DNA from: Acidovorax sp. 106
Lineage (GTDB): Bacteria; Pseudomonadota; Gammaproteobacteria; Burkholderiales; Burkholderiaceae_C
Reading direction: 5' to 3'
Assembly: GCF_003663825.1 (NCBI RefSeq)
Contig: NZ_RCCC01000001.1
Span: forward strand, 3,232,501-3,296,500
Length of the DNA stretch: 64,000 bases
The position numbers and the translations under genes are program-made. The notes beneath the pieces are model-generated. The model had not been told where the DNA came from, made no database searches, and saw only the letters and a program-made list of their open reading frames with translations. Below are positions 8,307 to 16,766 of the stretch, one piece after another. The stretch's first letter is position 1. Each line of letters opens with the position of its first letter.

Positions 8307-9488
8307 TCAGCCGAGGACGGTCTGAGCCACGATGTTGCGTTGGACCTCGTTCGAACCACCGTAGATGGTGGTCTTACGCAGGTTGAAGTAGGTGGACGCC
8401 AGGGGCGCATTGGCGGTGACGCCGCCAGGGAAGTTGCCTTGCCAGCCAGCTTCCATGGCCTCTTCGATGAAGGGCAGGCTGAACGGGCCGGCGGCCAGCA
8501 TCATCAGCTCGGCGTAGCGCTGCTGGATCTCGCTGCCGCGGATCTTCAAAAGGCCGGCGATGTCCAGGGAGTTCTTGCCCGACTTTTCGGCCGACAGCAC
8601 GCGCAGCACCAGCATTTCGAGGGCCACGACGTCCACTTCAAGCAGAGCGATCTGGTCACGAAAGCGCTGGTCTTCCCACATGCCTTCGGCCTTGGCAATG
8701 CGCTTCAAACGCTCCAGTTCGCGCTTGCTGCGGTTCACGTCGGCGATGTTGGTGCGCTCGTGGGACAGCAGGTGCTTGGCGTAGGTCCAGCCCTTGTTTT
8801 CCTCGCCGATCAGGTTTTCGGCGGGCACTTCGACGTTGTCGAAGAACACTTCGTTCACTTCGCACTCGCCGTCCAGCAGCTTGATGGGGCGCACCGTGAC
8901 GCCCTTGGACTTCATGTCCAGCAGCAGGAAAGAGATGCCGGTCTGGGGCTTGCCCTCGGTGCTGGTGCGCACCAGGTTGAACATCCAGTCGCCATGCTGG
9001 CCCAGGGTGGTCCAGGTCTTTTGGCCGTTGACGATGTACTTGTCGCCCACGCGCTCAGCGCGGGTCTTGACGCTGGCCAGGTCCGAGCCTGAGCCCGGTT
9101 CGCTGTAGCCCTGGCTCCACCACACTTCGCCGCTGGCAATGCCGGGCAGAAAGCGCTTTTGCTGCTCGGCATTGCCAAACGCCATGATCACAGGGGCCAC
9201 CATCACCGGGCCGAAGGGGATGATGCGGGGCGCACCGGCCAGCGCGCATTCTTCTTCGAACAGGTGCTTTTGTATGGCCGTCCAGCCGGGGCCACCAAAC
9301 TCTTGGGGCCAGCCAAAACCGAGCCACCCCTTTTTGCCCAAAATCTTGGCCCAGCCCTGCATGTCTGCACGGGTCAGGCGCAGGGCGTTGTGCACTTTGT
9401 GCGAGATGTCCTGGGGCAGGTTGGCGTGAACCCATGCGCGAACTTCTTCGCGAAAGGCCTGTTCTTCGGGGGTGAATGCGAGATCCAT
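8307..9488 (-). CDS. Acyl-CoA dehydrogenase, large-subunit (PimC-like) type
   Basis: 393 residues; AGGAGA 9 bp before the ATG at 9488. The FAD/acyl-CoA signature is complete: WWSQGYSEPGSGSDLASVKT, then GQKTWTTLGQHGDWMF in the central domain and a C-terminal ATTIYGGSNEVQRNIVAQ-type end (here RKTTIYGGSNEVQRNIVAQ). First gene of a two-gene unit with the smaller paralogue; the two probably form a heteromer. Substrate unknown; length and motifs fit the long-chain or dicarboxylyl (pimeloyl) type. It diverges from the salicylate operon 434 bp away and is not obviously part of that pathway. Confidence 0.88.
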   Translation of the reverse strand: MDLAFTPEEQAFREEVRAWVHANLPQDISHKVHNALRLTRADMQGWAKILGKKGWLGFGWPQEFGGPGWTAIQKHLFEEECALAGAPRIIPFGPVMVAPVIMAFGNAEQQKRFLPGIASGEVWWSQGYSEPGSGSDLASVKTRAERVGDKYIVNGQKTWTTLGQHGDWMFNLVRTSTEGKPQTGISFLLLDMKSKGVTVRPIKLLDGECEVNEVFFDNVEVPAENLIGEENKGWTYAKHLLSHERTNIADVNRSKRELERLKRIAKAEGMWEDQRFRDQIALLEVDVVALEMLVLRVLSAEKSGKNSLDIAGLLKIRGSEIQQRYAELMMLAAGPFSLPFIEEAMEAGWQGNFPGGVTANAPLASTYFNLRKTTIYGGSNEVQRNIVAQTVLG

Positions 9489-9609
9489 GCGGCTTGTCTC
9501 CTGAGAAGTTTTGTTTTTAGCATGGGCGTTCGTTTTTTTGCTGTCCGGGTGGCGACATGAGGGACCAGGTGACTGCTGAGTGTCGCCTCAGCCAAGCATG
9601 ACCATGCAT

Positions 9610-9682
9610 GCTGGTGCTGGTGCTGGTGCTGGTGCTGGTGCTGGTGCTGGTGCTGGTGCTGGTGCTGGTGCTGGTGCTGGTG
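9610..9682. repeat. GGTGCT hexanucleotide microsatellite, about 12 copies
   Basis: A perfect tandem run of GGTGCT, 73 bp, in the 434-bp gap between the acyl-CoA dehydrogenase genes and nagG, some 110 bp upstream of the NagR-like operator. Open frames across it (Gly-Ala or Leu-Val repeats) are artefacts. Such runs change length by slippage. The rest of 9489-9790 holds nothing else I can recognise. Confidence 0.95.
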
Positions 9683-9791
9683 CCGCGCCAGCGATCAGTT
9701 GTTGGCCTCCATTGGACTGTTGGCAAGCTAGCCCCCATCCCTTCAATCGACACTTGGCACCTCAGGGGCCTAAAACCGGTTCCTAAGCTTT

Positions 9792-9806
9792 ATTCAAATG
9801 AATGAT
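9792..9806 (+). promoter_or_regulatory. NagR/NahR-type operator
   Basis: ATTCA-N6-TGAT, which matches the spacing and end sequences of the NahR/NagR binding site (ATTCA-CGCT-NN-TGAT) from naphthalene and salicylate operons. Its centre lies about 65 bp upstream of the start predicted from the promoter at 9829-9857, where NahR binds in its known promoters. A NagR-like gene is encoded at the other end of the cluster. Confidence 0.65.
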
Positions 9807-9828
9807 GTGAAACATCACTGGTGTTCCA

Positions 9829-9857
9829 TTGACTGATATTGCTGTGGAGAGAATGAT
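9829..9857 (+). promoter_or_regulatory. Probable sigma-70 promoter of the salicylate operon
   Basis: TTGACT (9829-9834), 17-bp spacer, AATGAT (9852-9857). The -10 box is weak (4 of 6), as expected for an activator-dependent promoter. The predicted start near 9864 leaves a leader of about 60 nt before nagG. Confidence 0.5.
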
Positions 9858-9922
9858 CTGTTCCCAGGCGCTTGGTGCATTCGCATCGGCAGCCATCGAC
9901 CTCACAATAAAAGGAGACCCCC

Positions 9923-11242
9923 ATGCATGAATGCCCCGTCACCGTTTTTCCGCAGCAGATTCGCTGGGAAACGGGCGGTACCAGTCGCATCCCTTTCCAG
10001 GCCTACACCGACGAGGCGCTGTACCGCAAGGAGTTAGATCGGCTGTTTTACAACGGTCACTGGTGTTACGTCGGCTTGGAAGCCGAGATTCCCAACGCAG
10101 GCGATTTCAAACGCACGGCCATCGGAGAACGCTCCGTCCTGCTGGTGCGTGAAAAGGATGCTTCGATTCACGTTGTCGAAAACGTCTGCGCGCATCGCGG
10201 CATGGCGTTTTGCCGCGAGCGGCATGGCAACCGCGAGAGCCTGACTTGCCCGTACCACCAATGGAACTACACCCTGTCGGGTGACTTGCAGGGTGTGCCG
10301 TTTCGGCGTGGTGTGAAGCAGGATGGCAAGGTCAATGGCGGTATGCCTGCGGACTTCAACCCTGCCGAGCATGGGCTGACCAAGCTCAAGGTGGCTACCC
10401 GTGGTGGCGTGGTGTTTGCATCGTTCGACCACAGCGTGGAGCCGCTGGAGGATTTTCTGGGCCCTACGATCTTGGGCTACTTTGACCGGCTGTTCAATGG
10501 CCGCAAGCTCAAGATCCTGGGGTACAACCGCCAGCGCATTCCGGGCAACTGGAAGCTGATGCAGGAGAACATCAAGGACCCTTACCACCCCGGTCTGCTG
10601 CACACGTGGTTCGTTACCTTTGGGCTCTGGCGTGCCGACAACAAGTCGCAGCTGCTGATGGACGCACAGCACCGCCACGCGGCCATGGTCTCGACCCGTG
10701 GGGCGGCGGGCAAGGCGGCCGATGTGACGCAGGTGTCAAGCTTCAAGGCGGGCATGGAGTTGAACGACCCGCGCTTTCTTGACATTGCGCAGGAGGACTG
10801 GTGGGCGGGCCCGGCCCCCGCAGCCAGCGGTGAGGGCGCAACGGCGCCGAATGCGGTGGCATCGGTCCCTACGGCGGTGATGATGACCGTGTTCCCCAGC
10901 GTCATCTTTCAGCAGCAGGTCAACAGCGTGTCCACGCGCCACATCCAGCCCGATGGCAAGGGGGCTTTTGATTTTGTGTGGACGCACTTCGGCTTTGAAG
11001 ACGACAGCGAAGCAATGACGCAGCGCCGTCTGCGCCAGGCCAATCTGTTCGGCCCGGCGGGCTTTGTGTCGGCCGACGATGGCGAGGTGATCGAGTGGTC
11101 GCAAGAAGGCTTTGAGACCAAGCCCGCGCACCGCACGCTGGCCGAGCTGGGGGGGCGTGAGGTGGGCGACACAGACCACATGGTGACTGAGACGCTGATC
11201 CGGGGCATGTACGAATACTGGCGCAAGGTGATGGAGGCGTGA
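9923..11242 (+). CDS. nagG: Salicylate 5-hydroxylase, large (oxygenase alpha) subunit
   Basis: 439 residues, AAAGGAG before the ATG. It converts salicylate to gentisate with NagH, a ferredoxin and a reductase. Rieske centre: C89-x-H91 and C109-x2-H112. Mononuclear iron site: N216, D219, H222 and H227 in [13 protein letters not shown]. The sequence resembles NagG of Ralstonia U2 very closely as I remember it ([13 protein letters not shown], [13 protein letters not shown] and [23 protein letters not shown] blocks), rather than benzoate or naphthalene dioxygenases. An Ala-rich stretch at about 292-312 ([20 protein letters not shown]) looks longer than in NagG. First gene of the operon; overlaps nothing and precedes nagH by 2 bp. 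Confidence 0.92.
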   Translation: MHECPVTVFPQQIRWETGGTSRIPFQAYTDEALYRKELDRLFYNGHWCYVGLEAEIPNAGDFKRTAIGERSVLLVREKDASIHVVENVCAHRGMAFCRERHGNRESLTCPYHQWNYTLSGDLQGVPFRRGVKQDGKVNGGMPADFNPAEHGLTKLKVATRGGVVFASFDHSVEPLEDFLGPTILGYFDRLFNGRKLKILGYNRQRIPGNWKLMQENIKDPYHPGLLHTWFVTFGLWRADNKSQLLMDAQHRHAAMVSTRGAAGKAADVTQVSSFKAGMELNDPRFLDIAQEDWWAGPAPAASGEGATAPNAVASVPTAVMMTVFPSVIFQQQVNSVSTRHIQPDGKGAFDFVWTHFGFEDDSEAMTQRRLRQANLFGPAGFVSADDGEVIEWSQEGFETKPAHRTLAELGGREVGDTDHMVTETLIRGMYEYWRKVMEA

Positions 11243-11244
11243 TC

Positions 11245-11718
11245 ATGGAGTTCCAGACCTACTACGAACTGACGCAGCTTTACGCGCGCTATGCCCGCGC
11301 TCTCGACGCCGCAGATTGGGAAGCCTGGCCGGAGTTTTTCATCGAAGACTGCGTGTACAAGCTGCAGCCGCGCGAGAACCACGAGCGCGGGTTTCCGCTG
11401 GCCACGCTGGCCTTCGACAGCAAGGGCATGCTCAAAGACCGCGTCTACGGCATCCGCGAGACGCTGTTCCACGACCCCTACTATCAGCGCCATGTGGTGG
11501 GTGCGCCGCTGGTGCACAAGGTCGATGCGGATGGCCGCATCCACTGCGAAGCCAACTATGCGGTGCTGCGTACGCGCCTGTCGAAGGAATCGACGGTGTT
11601 CAACGTGGGGCGCACGATCGATGAGGTGGTGCCTACGCCGGAGGGCCTGAAGTTCGCGTCGCGCCTGGTCGTCTACGACAGCGAGATGATCCCCAACTCG
11701 CTGATCTACCCCATCTGA
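11245..11718 (+). CDS. nagH: Salicylate 5-hydroxylase, small (beta) subunit
   Basis: 157 residues. The ATG at 11245 is favoured over the GTG at 11239 because GGAGG (11232-11236) is 8 bp upstream of the ATG. The protein has the ring-hydroxylating beta-subunit fold: [17 protein letters not shown] at the start, [19 protein letters not shown] in the middle and [10 protein letters not shown] at the end, close to NagH. Beta subunits of this class are structural and form an alpha3beta3 hexamer with NagG. Starts 2 bp after the nagG stop, so translation is probably coupled. Confidence 0.9.
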   Translation: MEFQTYYELTQLYARYARALDAADWEAWPEFFIEDCVYKLQPRENHERGFPLATLAFDSKGMLKDRVYGIRETLFHDPYYQRHVVGAPLVHKVDADGRIHCEANYAVLRTRLSKESTVFNVGRTIDEVVPTPEGLKFASRLVVYDSEMIPNSLIYPI

Positions 11719-11727
11719 GGAGCCGCC

Positions 11728-12051
11728 ATGACGACGATGACAACGAACTGGATTGACGCGGCCGCGCAGGACGATGTGCCGCAGGATGACGTGATGGGCC
11801 TGGCTATCGCGGGGCGCGACATTGCGCTGTATGGCGTGGGAGGCGAGGTCTTCGCCACCGACAACATGTGCACCCACGGCCATGCACGGTTGTGCGATGG
11901 TTTTCTGGAAGGCCACGAGATTGAATGCCCGCTGCACCAGGGTAAGTTTGACGTGCGCAACGGCAAACCCACCTGCGCGCCCGTCACCGAGCCGCTGCGC
12001 AGCTACCCCGTGAAGATCGAGGGCGGCCGCGTCTGGCTGGCCTTCGACTGA
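11728..12051 (+). CDS. nagAb: Rieske ferredoxin of naphthalene dioxygenase type
   Basis: 107 residues, GAGGAG before the ATG. One [2Fe-2S] Rieske site: C-T-H-G-H ... C-P-L-H in [12 protein letters not shown] and [11 protein letters not shown]. The end [21 protein letters not shown] matches NahAb/NagAb ferredoxins. It carries electrons from a reductase to NagGH. The stop codon (12049-12051) is inside the left terminal repeat of the element at 12048-12215. Confidence 0.9.
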   Translation: MTTMTTNWIDAAAQDDVPQDDVMGLAIAGRDIALYGVGGEVFATDNMCTHGHARLCDGFLEGHEIECPLHQGKFDVRNGKPTCAPVTEPLRSYPVKIEGGRVWLAFD

Positions 12052-12215
12052 GAGGCTGAGAGTCTTTTATCCATGCCCGCCTTGCACGCCAAAGCCCCCC
12101 GGCTCGTCGTTGCCAATGCTCGCCATAGCCCGAGCTATGGCTGTGCTTTGCGCCTAGATCCGAGGCGTTTTCGCGCGCCTTTCGGGCTCGGCTAAAAAGC
12201 TCTCAGCCTCTGAGC
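12048..12215. mobile_element. MITE-like element with terminal inverted repeats, inside the salicylate operon
   Basis: 168 bp without a plausible gene. Ends: CTGAGAGGCTGAGAG at 12048-12062 and its inverted copy at 12201-12215 (one mismatch), continued inwards by tcttttat/taaaaag. In the middle CCATAGC-CCGA-GCTATGG makes a perfect 7-bp hairpin, followed by TGTGCTTTGCGCCT. The central 45 bp match the centre of the element at 30210-30380. It fills the gap between the ferredoxin and the reductase genes. No target-site duplication could be fixed by eye. Confidence 0.6.
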
Positions 12216-12246
12216 CCCGCTTCCCCCAAGAAAAAAGGAGTACCCC

Positions 12247-13524
12247 ATGCTCGATGAGCGACCTGCGGTCGGAGCTGCTGCATTGCCAGATGGCAGTGCA
12301 GGCACCCGTCCGATCCACACCATCGTGATCATTGGCGCGGGCCAGGCCGGCGGCTGGGCGGCGCAGACGCTGCGCAGCGAAGGGTTCACGGGCCGCCTGG
12401 TGCTGGTCGGTGAAGAGATGCACCCGCCACACGAACGCCCACCGCTGTCCAAGGCCGTGCTGTCGGGCGCGGCCTTGCCCGCGACGACCTGGCTCATGAA
12501 GCCCGATGCCTTCAGTGCCCTGGGCGTGGAATGGCGGCCGGGCACGCAGGTGCAACGCATCGACCGCACCGCCCGGCAGGTGCTGCTGTCGGATGGCACA
12601 GCGCAGCCCTACGACAAGCTCATCCTGTGCACGGGAGGGCGTGCGCGCCAACTGGATGCGCCGGGTGCCGACCGGGTGCAGCTGCACACGCTGCGCACCA
12701 TTGAAGACGCGCAGGCGCTGGCGCCCACCTTGGCCCCCGGCCGCAGCGTGGTGGTGGTGGGCGGCGGCTGGATTGGCCTGGAAGTGGCGGCCACGGCGCG
12801 CCAGCAGGGCGCCGACGTGGTGGTGGTCGAGACCCAGAGCCGCCTGTGCGAACGCACCGTGCCCGCCGAAATTTCCGACTATCTGCTGGCCTTGCACAGT
12901 GCGCAGGGCACGCGCGTGCTGCTGGGCACTGGCGTGCGGGGCTTTGCCCGTGCTGAAGACGGCCGTTCGGAGGTCCTGCTGGCCGATGGCAGTGTGTTGG
13001 CGTGCGACACCATCGTGCTGGGCATTGGCCTGGTGCCCAACGACGAGCTGGCGCGCGAGGCGGGCCTGGCCTGCGATGGCGGCGTGCGGGTAGATGCCCA
13101 GTGCCGCACGTCTGACCCCGACATCCTGGCCGCAGGCGATGTGGCCGTAGCACCCAACCCGTGGGCGGGCCGGAGCCTGCGGTTGGAGTCCTGGCAGAAC
13201 GCGCAGGAGCAGGGCATGGCCGCTGCGCGCTCCGCCCTGGGCCAGGCCGTGGACTACCAGCCGCTGCCGTGGTTCTGGTCCGACCAGTACGGCATGAACC
13301 TGCAGATCTACGGCATGCCCACGCCTGCGCACCGCGTGGTGCAGCGCGGCGATGCGGCCAGCGGCAGCTTTGTGCTGTTCTACCTGGCGGGCGATGTGGT
13401 GCAAGCAGCCATCGGCCCCAACGCGGCGCGTGTATTGCGGTTTGCCCGCCGCTTGATCGAGCAGCGCAAGCCGGTCGATACAGAGCGGCTTGCCGACCCG
13501 GCCACACCCATGTCCAAACTTTGA
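12247..13524 (+). CDS. FAD-dependent ferredoxin reductase, BphA4/rubredoxin reductase type
   Basis: 425 residues, AAAAAGGAG before the ATG. Two dinucleotide folds: FAD site IIGAGQAGGWAAQ (about 28-40) and NAD site VVVGGGWIGLEVAAT (about 173-187); second FAD motif ILAAGDVAVAPN (about 297-308). C-terminal dimerisation part ends PMSKL. This class (BphA4, ThcD, CndD) passes electrons from NADH to a Rieske or [2Fe-2S] ferredoxin, so it probably serves NagAb. U2-type salicylate hydroxylase instead shares NagAa, and a NagAa-like gene is also present here at 17409-18401; this cluster therefore has two candidate reductases. Confidence 0.9.
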   Translation: MLDERPAVGAAALPDGSAGTRPIHTIVIIGAGQAGGWAAQTLRSEGFTGRLVLVGEEMHPPHERPPLSKAVLSGAALPATTWLMKPDAFSALGVEWRPGTQVQRIDRTARQVLLSDGTAQPYDKLILCTGGRARQLDAPGADRVQLHTLRTIEDAQALAPTLAPGRSVVVVGGGWIGLEVAATARQQGADVVVVETQSRLCERTVPAEISDYLLALHSAQGTRVLLGTGVRGFARAEDGRSEVLLADGSVLACDTIVLGIGLVPNDELAREAGLACDGGVRVDAQCRTSDPDILAAGDVAVAPNPWAGRSLRLESWQNAQEQGMAAARSALGQAVDYQPLPWFWSDQYGMNLQIYGMPTPAHRVVQRGDAASGSFVLFYLAGDVVQAAIGPNAARVLRFARRLIEQRKPVDTERLADPATPMSKL

Positions 13525-13621
13525 TCCAGCGCTGGCGGTGCACGGTTGGCGCTCCGGCGCCATCGGTGGCCACAGCCAACGCTTGTCCCTGCTAACACCT
13601 CCCTTGAAGAAAGAAACTGCG

Positions 13622-14329
13622 ATGACGACCACCACCTACCTCTGGACACCACCGCCCGTCTATTCACTGCCTGTGCGGGGCCGCAGCGAGCGCCTGCCCA
13701 TCCACCGGCTGTTCTTTGTGGGCCGCAACTACCACGCGCATGCGGTCGAGATGGGGCGCCCGGTGGACAAGGCGGTGGAAGTGCCGTTCTACTTCACCAA
13801 GGCACCGTCCACGCTGGTGGAGTCTGGCGCGACCGTGGCCTACCCACCTGGCACCCACAACTACCACCACGAAATGGAGCTGGTGCTGGCCATCGGCGGT
13901 TCGGGTTTTCGCGTGAGCGAGGCCGATGCGCACCGCCTCATCTACGGCTATGCCTGCGGCCTGGACATGACGCGCCGCGACCTGCAGCTGGTGGCGCGCG
14001 ACAAGGGCCGCCCGTGGGACCTGGGCAAGGATGTGGAGCAGTCCTCCGTGGTGTCAGAGATCGTGCCCCTGCCCGAGGTGGTGCTGGGCCAGGGCAACCT
14101 GGAGCTGTCGGTCAACGGCACCGTGCGCCAGAAGTCCGACCTGTCCAAGCTGATCTGGAACATCCCCGAGCTGATTGCCGACCTGTCCAAGTTCTACCAC
14201 CTGCAGCCGGGTGACCTGATCTTTACCGGCACGCCCGAGGGCGTAGGCCCTGTGCTGGCGGGCGACCACGTTGAAGGCCATATTGAGGGCGTAGGCAGCA
14301 TCTCGCTCAACGTCGGCCCGGCGGAGTAG
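13622..14329 (+). CDS. nagK: Fumarylpyruvate hydrolase (FAH family)
   Basis: 235 residues from the ATG at 13622; upstream in-frame starts would overlap the reductase gene and add an unrelated tail. Metal ligands of the fumarylacetoacetate hydrolase family are visible: E-x-E in HHEMELVLAIG and D in YGYACGLDMTRRDLQ, with GLDMT-R-D-Q typical of the small FAHD1/NagK group. Ends with GDLIFTGTPEGVGPV. It cleaves fumarylpyruvate to fumarate and pyruvate, the last step of the gentisate route. The 97 bp before it hold no recognisable signal. Confidence 0.88.
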   Translation: MTTTTYLWTPPPVYSLPVRGRSERLPIHRLFFVGRNYHAHAVEMGRPVDKAVEVPFYFTKAPSTLVESGATVAYPPGTHNYHHEMELVLAIGGSGFRVSEADAHRLIYGYACGLDMTRRDLQLVARDKGRPWDLGKDVEQSSVVSEIVPLPEVVLGQGNLELSVNGTVRQKSDLSKLIWNIPELIADLSKFYHLQPGDLIFTGTPEGVGPVLAGDHVEGHIEGVGSISLNVGPAE

Positions 14330-14370
14330 CACGGGCACAAGGCCGTGGAGCCTGCACGAAATCACAGCAA

Positions 14371-14393
14371 CCGTTCACGCTGAGCCTGAACGG
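14371..14393. repeat. Short palindromic repeat CCGTTCA...TGAACGG
   Basis: 23-bp palindrome between nagK and nagI. Its sequence CCGTTCACGCTGAGCCTG is a shortened relative of the longer inverted repeat at 15621-15681. It could act as a hairpin in the operon transcript. Confidence 0.6.
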
Positions 14394-14445
14394 ATATTTC
14401 AAGCTCAAAGAAGCTGGATTGGTCCACCAAGGAGACAAACCCACC

Positions 14446-15570
14446 ATGACCACCGACCTGACGCCTTCACCTGTGCGGCTGCATGCCGTTGCGGGCAAAG
14501 GCCAACCCGACCCGACCCCCGAGCTGGAAGCGCTCTACCGAGGCTTCGAGCAAGAGCTGCTGGTACCGCTCTGGACGCAGATCGGCGACCTGATGCCCCG
14601 GCACCCCCAATCCAAGGCCGTGCCGCACTTGTGGCGCTGGGACCGCTTGAAGGCCCTGGCCGCACAGGCGGGCGCCATCGTGCCCGTGGGCCGTGGCGGG
14701 GAGCGCCGTGCGATTGCGCTGGCCAACCCTGCGCTAGGTGGGCGTCCCTTTGCCACGCCCACGCTGTGGGCCGCCATCCAGTACCTCATGCCCGGCGAAG
14801 ACGCCCCTGAGCACCGGCACACGCAGCACGCGTTTCGCTTTGTGGTGGAAGGCGAGGGCGTCTGGACCGTGGTCAATGGCGATGCCGTGCGCATGTCGCG
14901 GGGCGACTTTCTGCCGCAGGCGGGCTGGAACTGGCATGCCCACCACAACGCAGCCACCGAGCCCATGGCCTGGATCGACGGCCTGGACATTCCGTTCTCG
15001 TACTACACCGAGAGCCAGTTTTTTGAAGTGGGACGCGAGAAGCTCCCGCCCGCCGAGCGCACCGCCGCCGAGCGCTCGTACTCCGAAAGGCTGTGGGGCC
15101 ATCCCGGCCTGCGCCCGGTATCGATGGCGCAGGCGCAGTCCGCCACGCCCCTGTTGGCTTACCGCTGGGTGGACACCGACCGTGCCTTGGCCGACCAGTT
15201 CGCGTTGGAGGACGAAGGCCAGGCGGGCACGCTGAGCCCTGGGCATGCAGCGGTGCGCTTTACCAACCCCACCACTGGCGCCGACGTGCTGCCCACCATG
15301 CGGACCGAAATGCACCGCGTGCGCTCGGGCGGCGCGACACGGGTGCACCGCGAGGTGGGTTCGTCGGTGTTCCAGGTGTTCGATGGCGGCGGCACCGTCA
15401 CGGTGGGCGAGCGCACCTGGCCCGTTGCGCGAGGCGACTTGTTTGTGGTGCCTTCGTGGCAGCCGTTCTCGGCCCAGGCATCTGCCGCTGGCGCGCTGGA
15501 TCTGTTTCGCTTCAGTGATGCGCCGATTTTTGAGGCGCTGCACAGCCACCGTGCGCAGGTCGCAGGTTGA
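14446..15570 (+). CDS. nagI: Gentisate 1,2-dioxygenase
   Basis: 374 residues; AAGGAGA precedes the ATG at 14446, which is preferred to an upstream GTG. Bicupin. The N-terminal cupin carries the iron ligands H123 and H125 in EHRHTQHAFRFVVEGEG and a distal His in WNWHAHHN; the C-terminal cupin (about 265-365) lacks a full metal set, as in other gentisate dioxygenases. It opens the ring of gentisate to maleylpyruvate using Fe(II) and O2. Blocks such as DFLPQAGWNWHAHHN and EMHRVRSG fit the NagI/XlnE type. Confidence 0.9.
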   Translation: MTTDLTPSPVRLHAVAGKGQPDPTPELEALYRGFEQELLVPLWTQIGDLMPRHPQSKAVPHLWRWDRLKALAAQAGAIVPVGRGGERRAIALANPALGGRPFATPTLWAAIQYLMPGEDAPEHRHTQHAFRFVVEGEGVWTVVNGDAVRMSRGDFLPQAGWNWHAHHNAATEPMAWIDGLDIPFSYYTESQFFEVGREKLPPAERTAAERSYSERLWGHPGLRPVSMAQAQSATPLLAYRWVDTDRALADQFALEDEGQAGTLSPGHAAVRFTNPTTGADVLPTMRTEMHRVRSGGATRVHREVGSSVFQVFDGGGTVTVGERTWPVARGDLFVVPSWQPFSAQASAAGALDLFRFSDAPIFEALHSHRAQVAG

Positions 15571-15620
15571 GCACGGTTCCTTGCGCGGACCTTCCACCGT
15601 TCAAGGCTGTTCAACCTCTG

Positions 15621-15681
15621 CCGTTCACGCTGGGCTTGTCAAAGCGCCACGCGGGGGCTTCGACAAGCTCAGCCCGAACGG
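15621..15681. repeat. Inverted repeat, 20-bp arms, before the Bug gene
   Basis: CCGTTCACGCTGGGCTTGTC at 15621-15640 and GACAAGCTCAGCCCGAACGG at 15662-15681 match as inverted copies at 17 of 20 positions with a 21-bp spacer. The right arm has the form I know as a very common dispersed repeat in Comamonadaceae and other beta- and gamma-proteobacteria. In RNA it would fold into a strong hairpin between nagI and the downstream genes. Confidence 0.75.
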
Positions 15682-15741
15682 GTGTTTTTAGTTCAAACGC
15701 CCATTTCGCCCACTTCCATAACTTCAAAGAGAGACAACGTG

Positions 15742-16764
15742 ATGTTCAACACCCGACACAACGCCCTACGTACCCCAACGTTCCGCAGTGGTAAAGCGCT
15801 TTGGGCCCTGGCCCTCTTGGTTCTATCGACCGCCGTGGGCTTGCCCAACGCCGTGGCGCAGACCTTCCCCGCCAAGCCCATCCGCTCCGTCGCGCCGTAT
15901 TCGCCCGGCAGTGGCCCTGATGCGGTGATGCGCATCCTCAGCGAGCGGTTGTCGCGCAATTGGGGACAGCAACTCGTCATCGACAACAAGCCGGGTGCCA
16001 ACGGATTCATCGCTATCGGCGACGCCAAGCGCGCAGCGCCAGACGGCTACACCCTGCTGCAGGTGGACAACACGCACATGGCCTTACAGCCCCATGTGTT
16101 CAAGCAGCTGCCCTACGACCCGGCCAAAGATTTTGAACCCGTGGCGCCGGTGTATTTCACGAACTTTTTTGTGGTGGTGGCCGCCAATTCTCCGTGGAAG
16201 GATGTGGGTGACCTGATCAAGGCGGCCAAGGCTGCGCCGGGCGACATCACTTACGGCTCCTGGGGCATCGGCAGCGTGGCCCATGTGGGCGCGGCCATGC
16301 TCGAAGCAGCGACCGGCACGAAGATGATGCATGTTCCGTACAAGGACATGGGTAGCGTCTACACCTCTGTCGCCATGGGTGACATCAAGTGGGCGTTTGG
16401 CACAGCAGCGACGGCTGGGCCGATGTACCAGGCCAAGAAAGTGAAGTTTCTGGCCCTTGCCGCCCCCCAGCGTCTGGCGGGCTTTACCGACATCCCGACC
16501 ATGGGAGAAGCGGGCGGCCCGACGGGGTTTGAAGTGAAAACCTGGGTGGGCTTGTTCGCGCCCGCTGGCACGCCCAAGGCGGCCATCGAGAAGATCAATG
16601 CCGACGTAGGCAAGGTGCTGGCCACCGCGGAGGTCAAGGAGCGCCTGGCGACCTTCGGCTTTGAGCCGTACATCGGCCCGCCAGCCGAACTCACTAAAGC
16701 CATCGAACGCGATTCGCGCACGTTCGGTGAAGTCGTCAAGCGCGCAAAGATTGCCCTGGATTGA
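15742..16764 (+). CDS. Bug/TctC-type periplasmic solute-binding protein
   Basis: 340 residues from the ATG at 15742, which places a signal peptide (KALWALALLVLSTAVGLP, cleavage near AVA-QTFP) correctly. The mature start FPAKPIRSVAPYSPGSGPD is the Bug signature of the tripartite tricarboxylate transporter family, and the G-x-N-G-F-I and DGYTLLQVDNTHMAL blocks follow. No TctA/TctB membrane partners are in the window, which is normal for Bordetella- and Comamonadaceae-type orphan Bug proteins. Position between nagI and nagL suggests that it binds salicylate, gentisate or a related aromatic acid, for uptake or sensing; this is inference. Confidence 0.85.
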   Translation: MFNTRHNALRTPTFRSGKALWALALLVLSTAVGLPNAVAQTFPAKPIRSVAPYSPGSGPDAVMRILSERLSRNWGQQLVIDNKPGANGFIAIGDAKRAAPDGYTLLQVDNTHMALQPHVFKQLPYDPAKDFEPVAPVYFTNFFVVVAANSPWKDVGDLIKAAKAAPGDITYGSWGIGSVAHVGAAMLEAATGTKMMHVPYKDMGSVYTSVAMGDIKWAFGTAATAGPMYQAKKVKFLALAAPQRLAGFTDIPTMGEAGGPTGFEVKTWVGLFAPAGTPKAAIEKINADVGKVLATAEVKERLATFGFEPYIGPPAELTKAIERDSRTFGEVVKRAKIALD

Positions 16765-16766
16765 CC

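Noticed and set aside
9580..9805. Open frames with Gly-Ala or Leu-Val repeats
   Set aside because: Simple translation of the GGTGCT microsatellite; no flanking coding sequence.
12154..13635. 493-codon minus-strand frame across the ferredoxin reductase
   Set aside because: Shadow of the reductase gene, which has clear FAD and NAD motifs.
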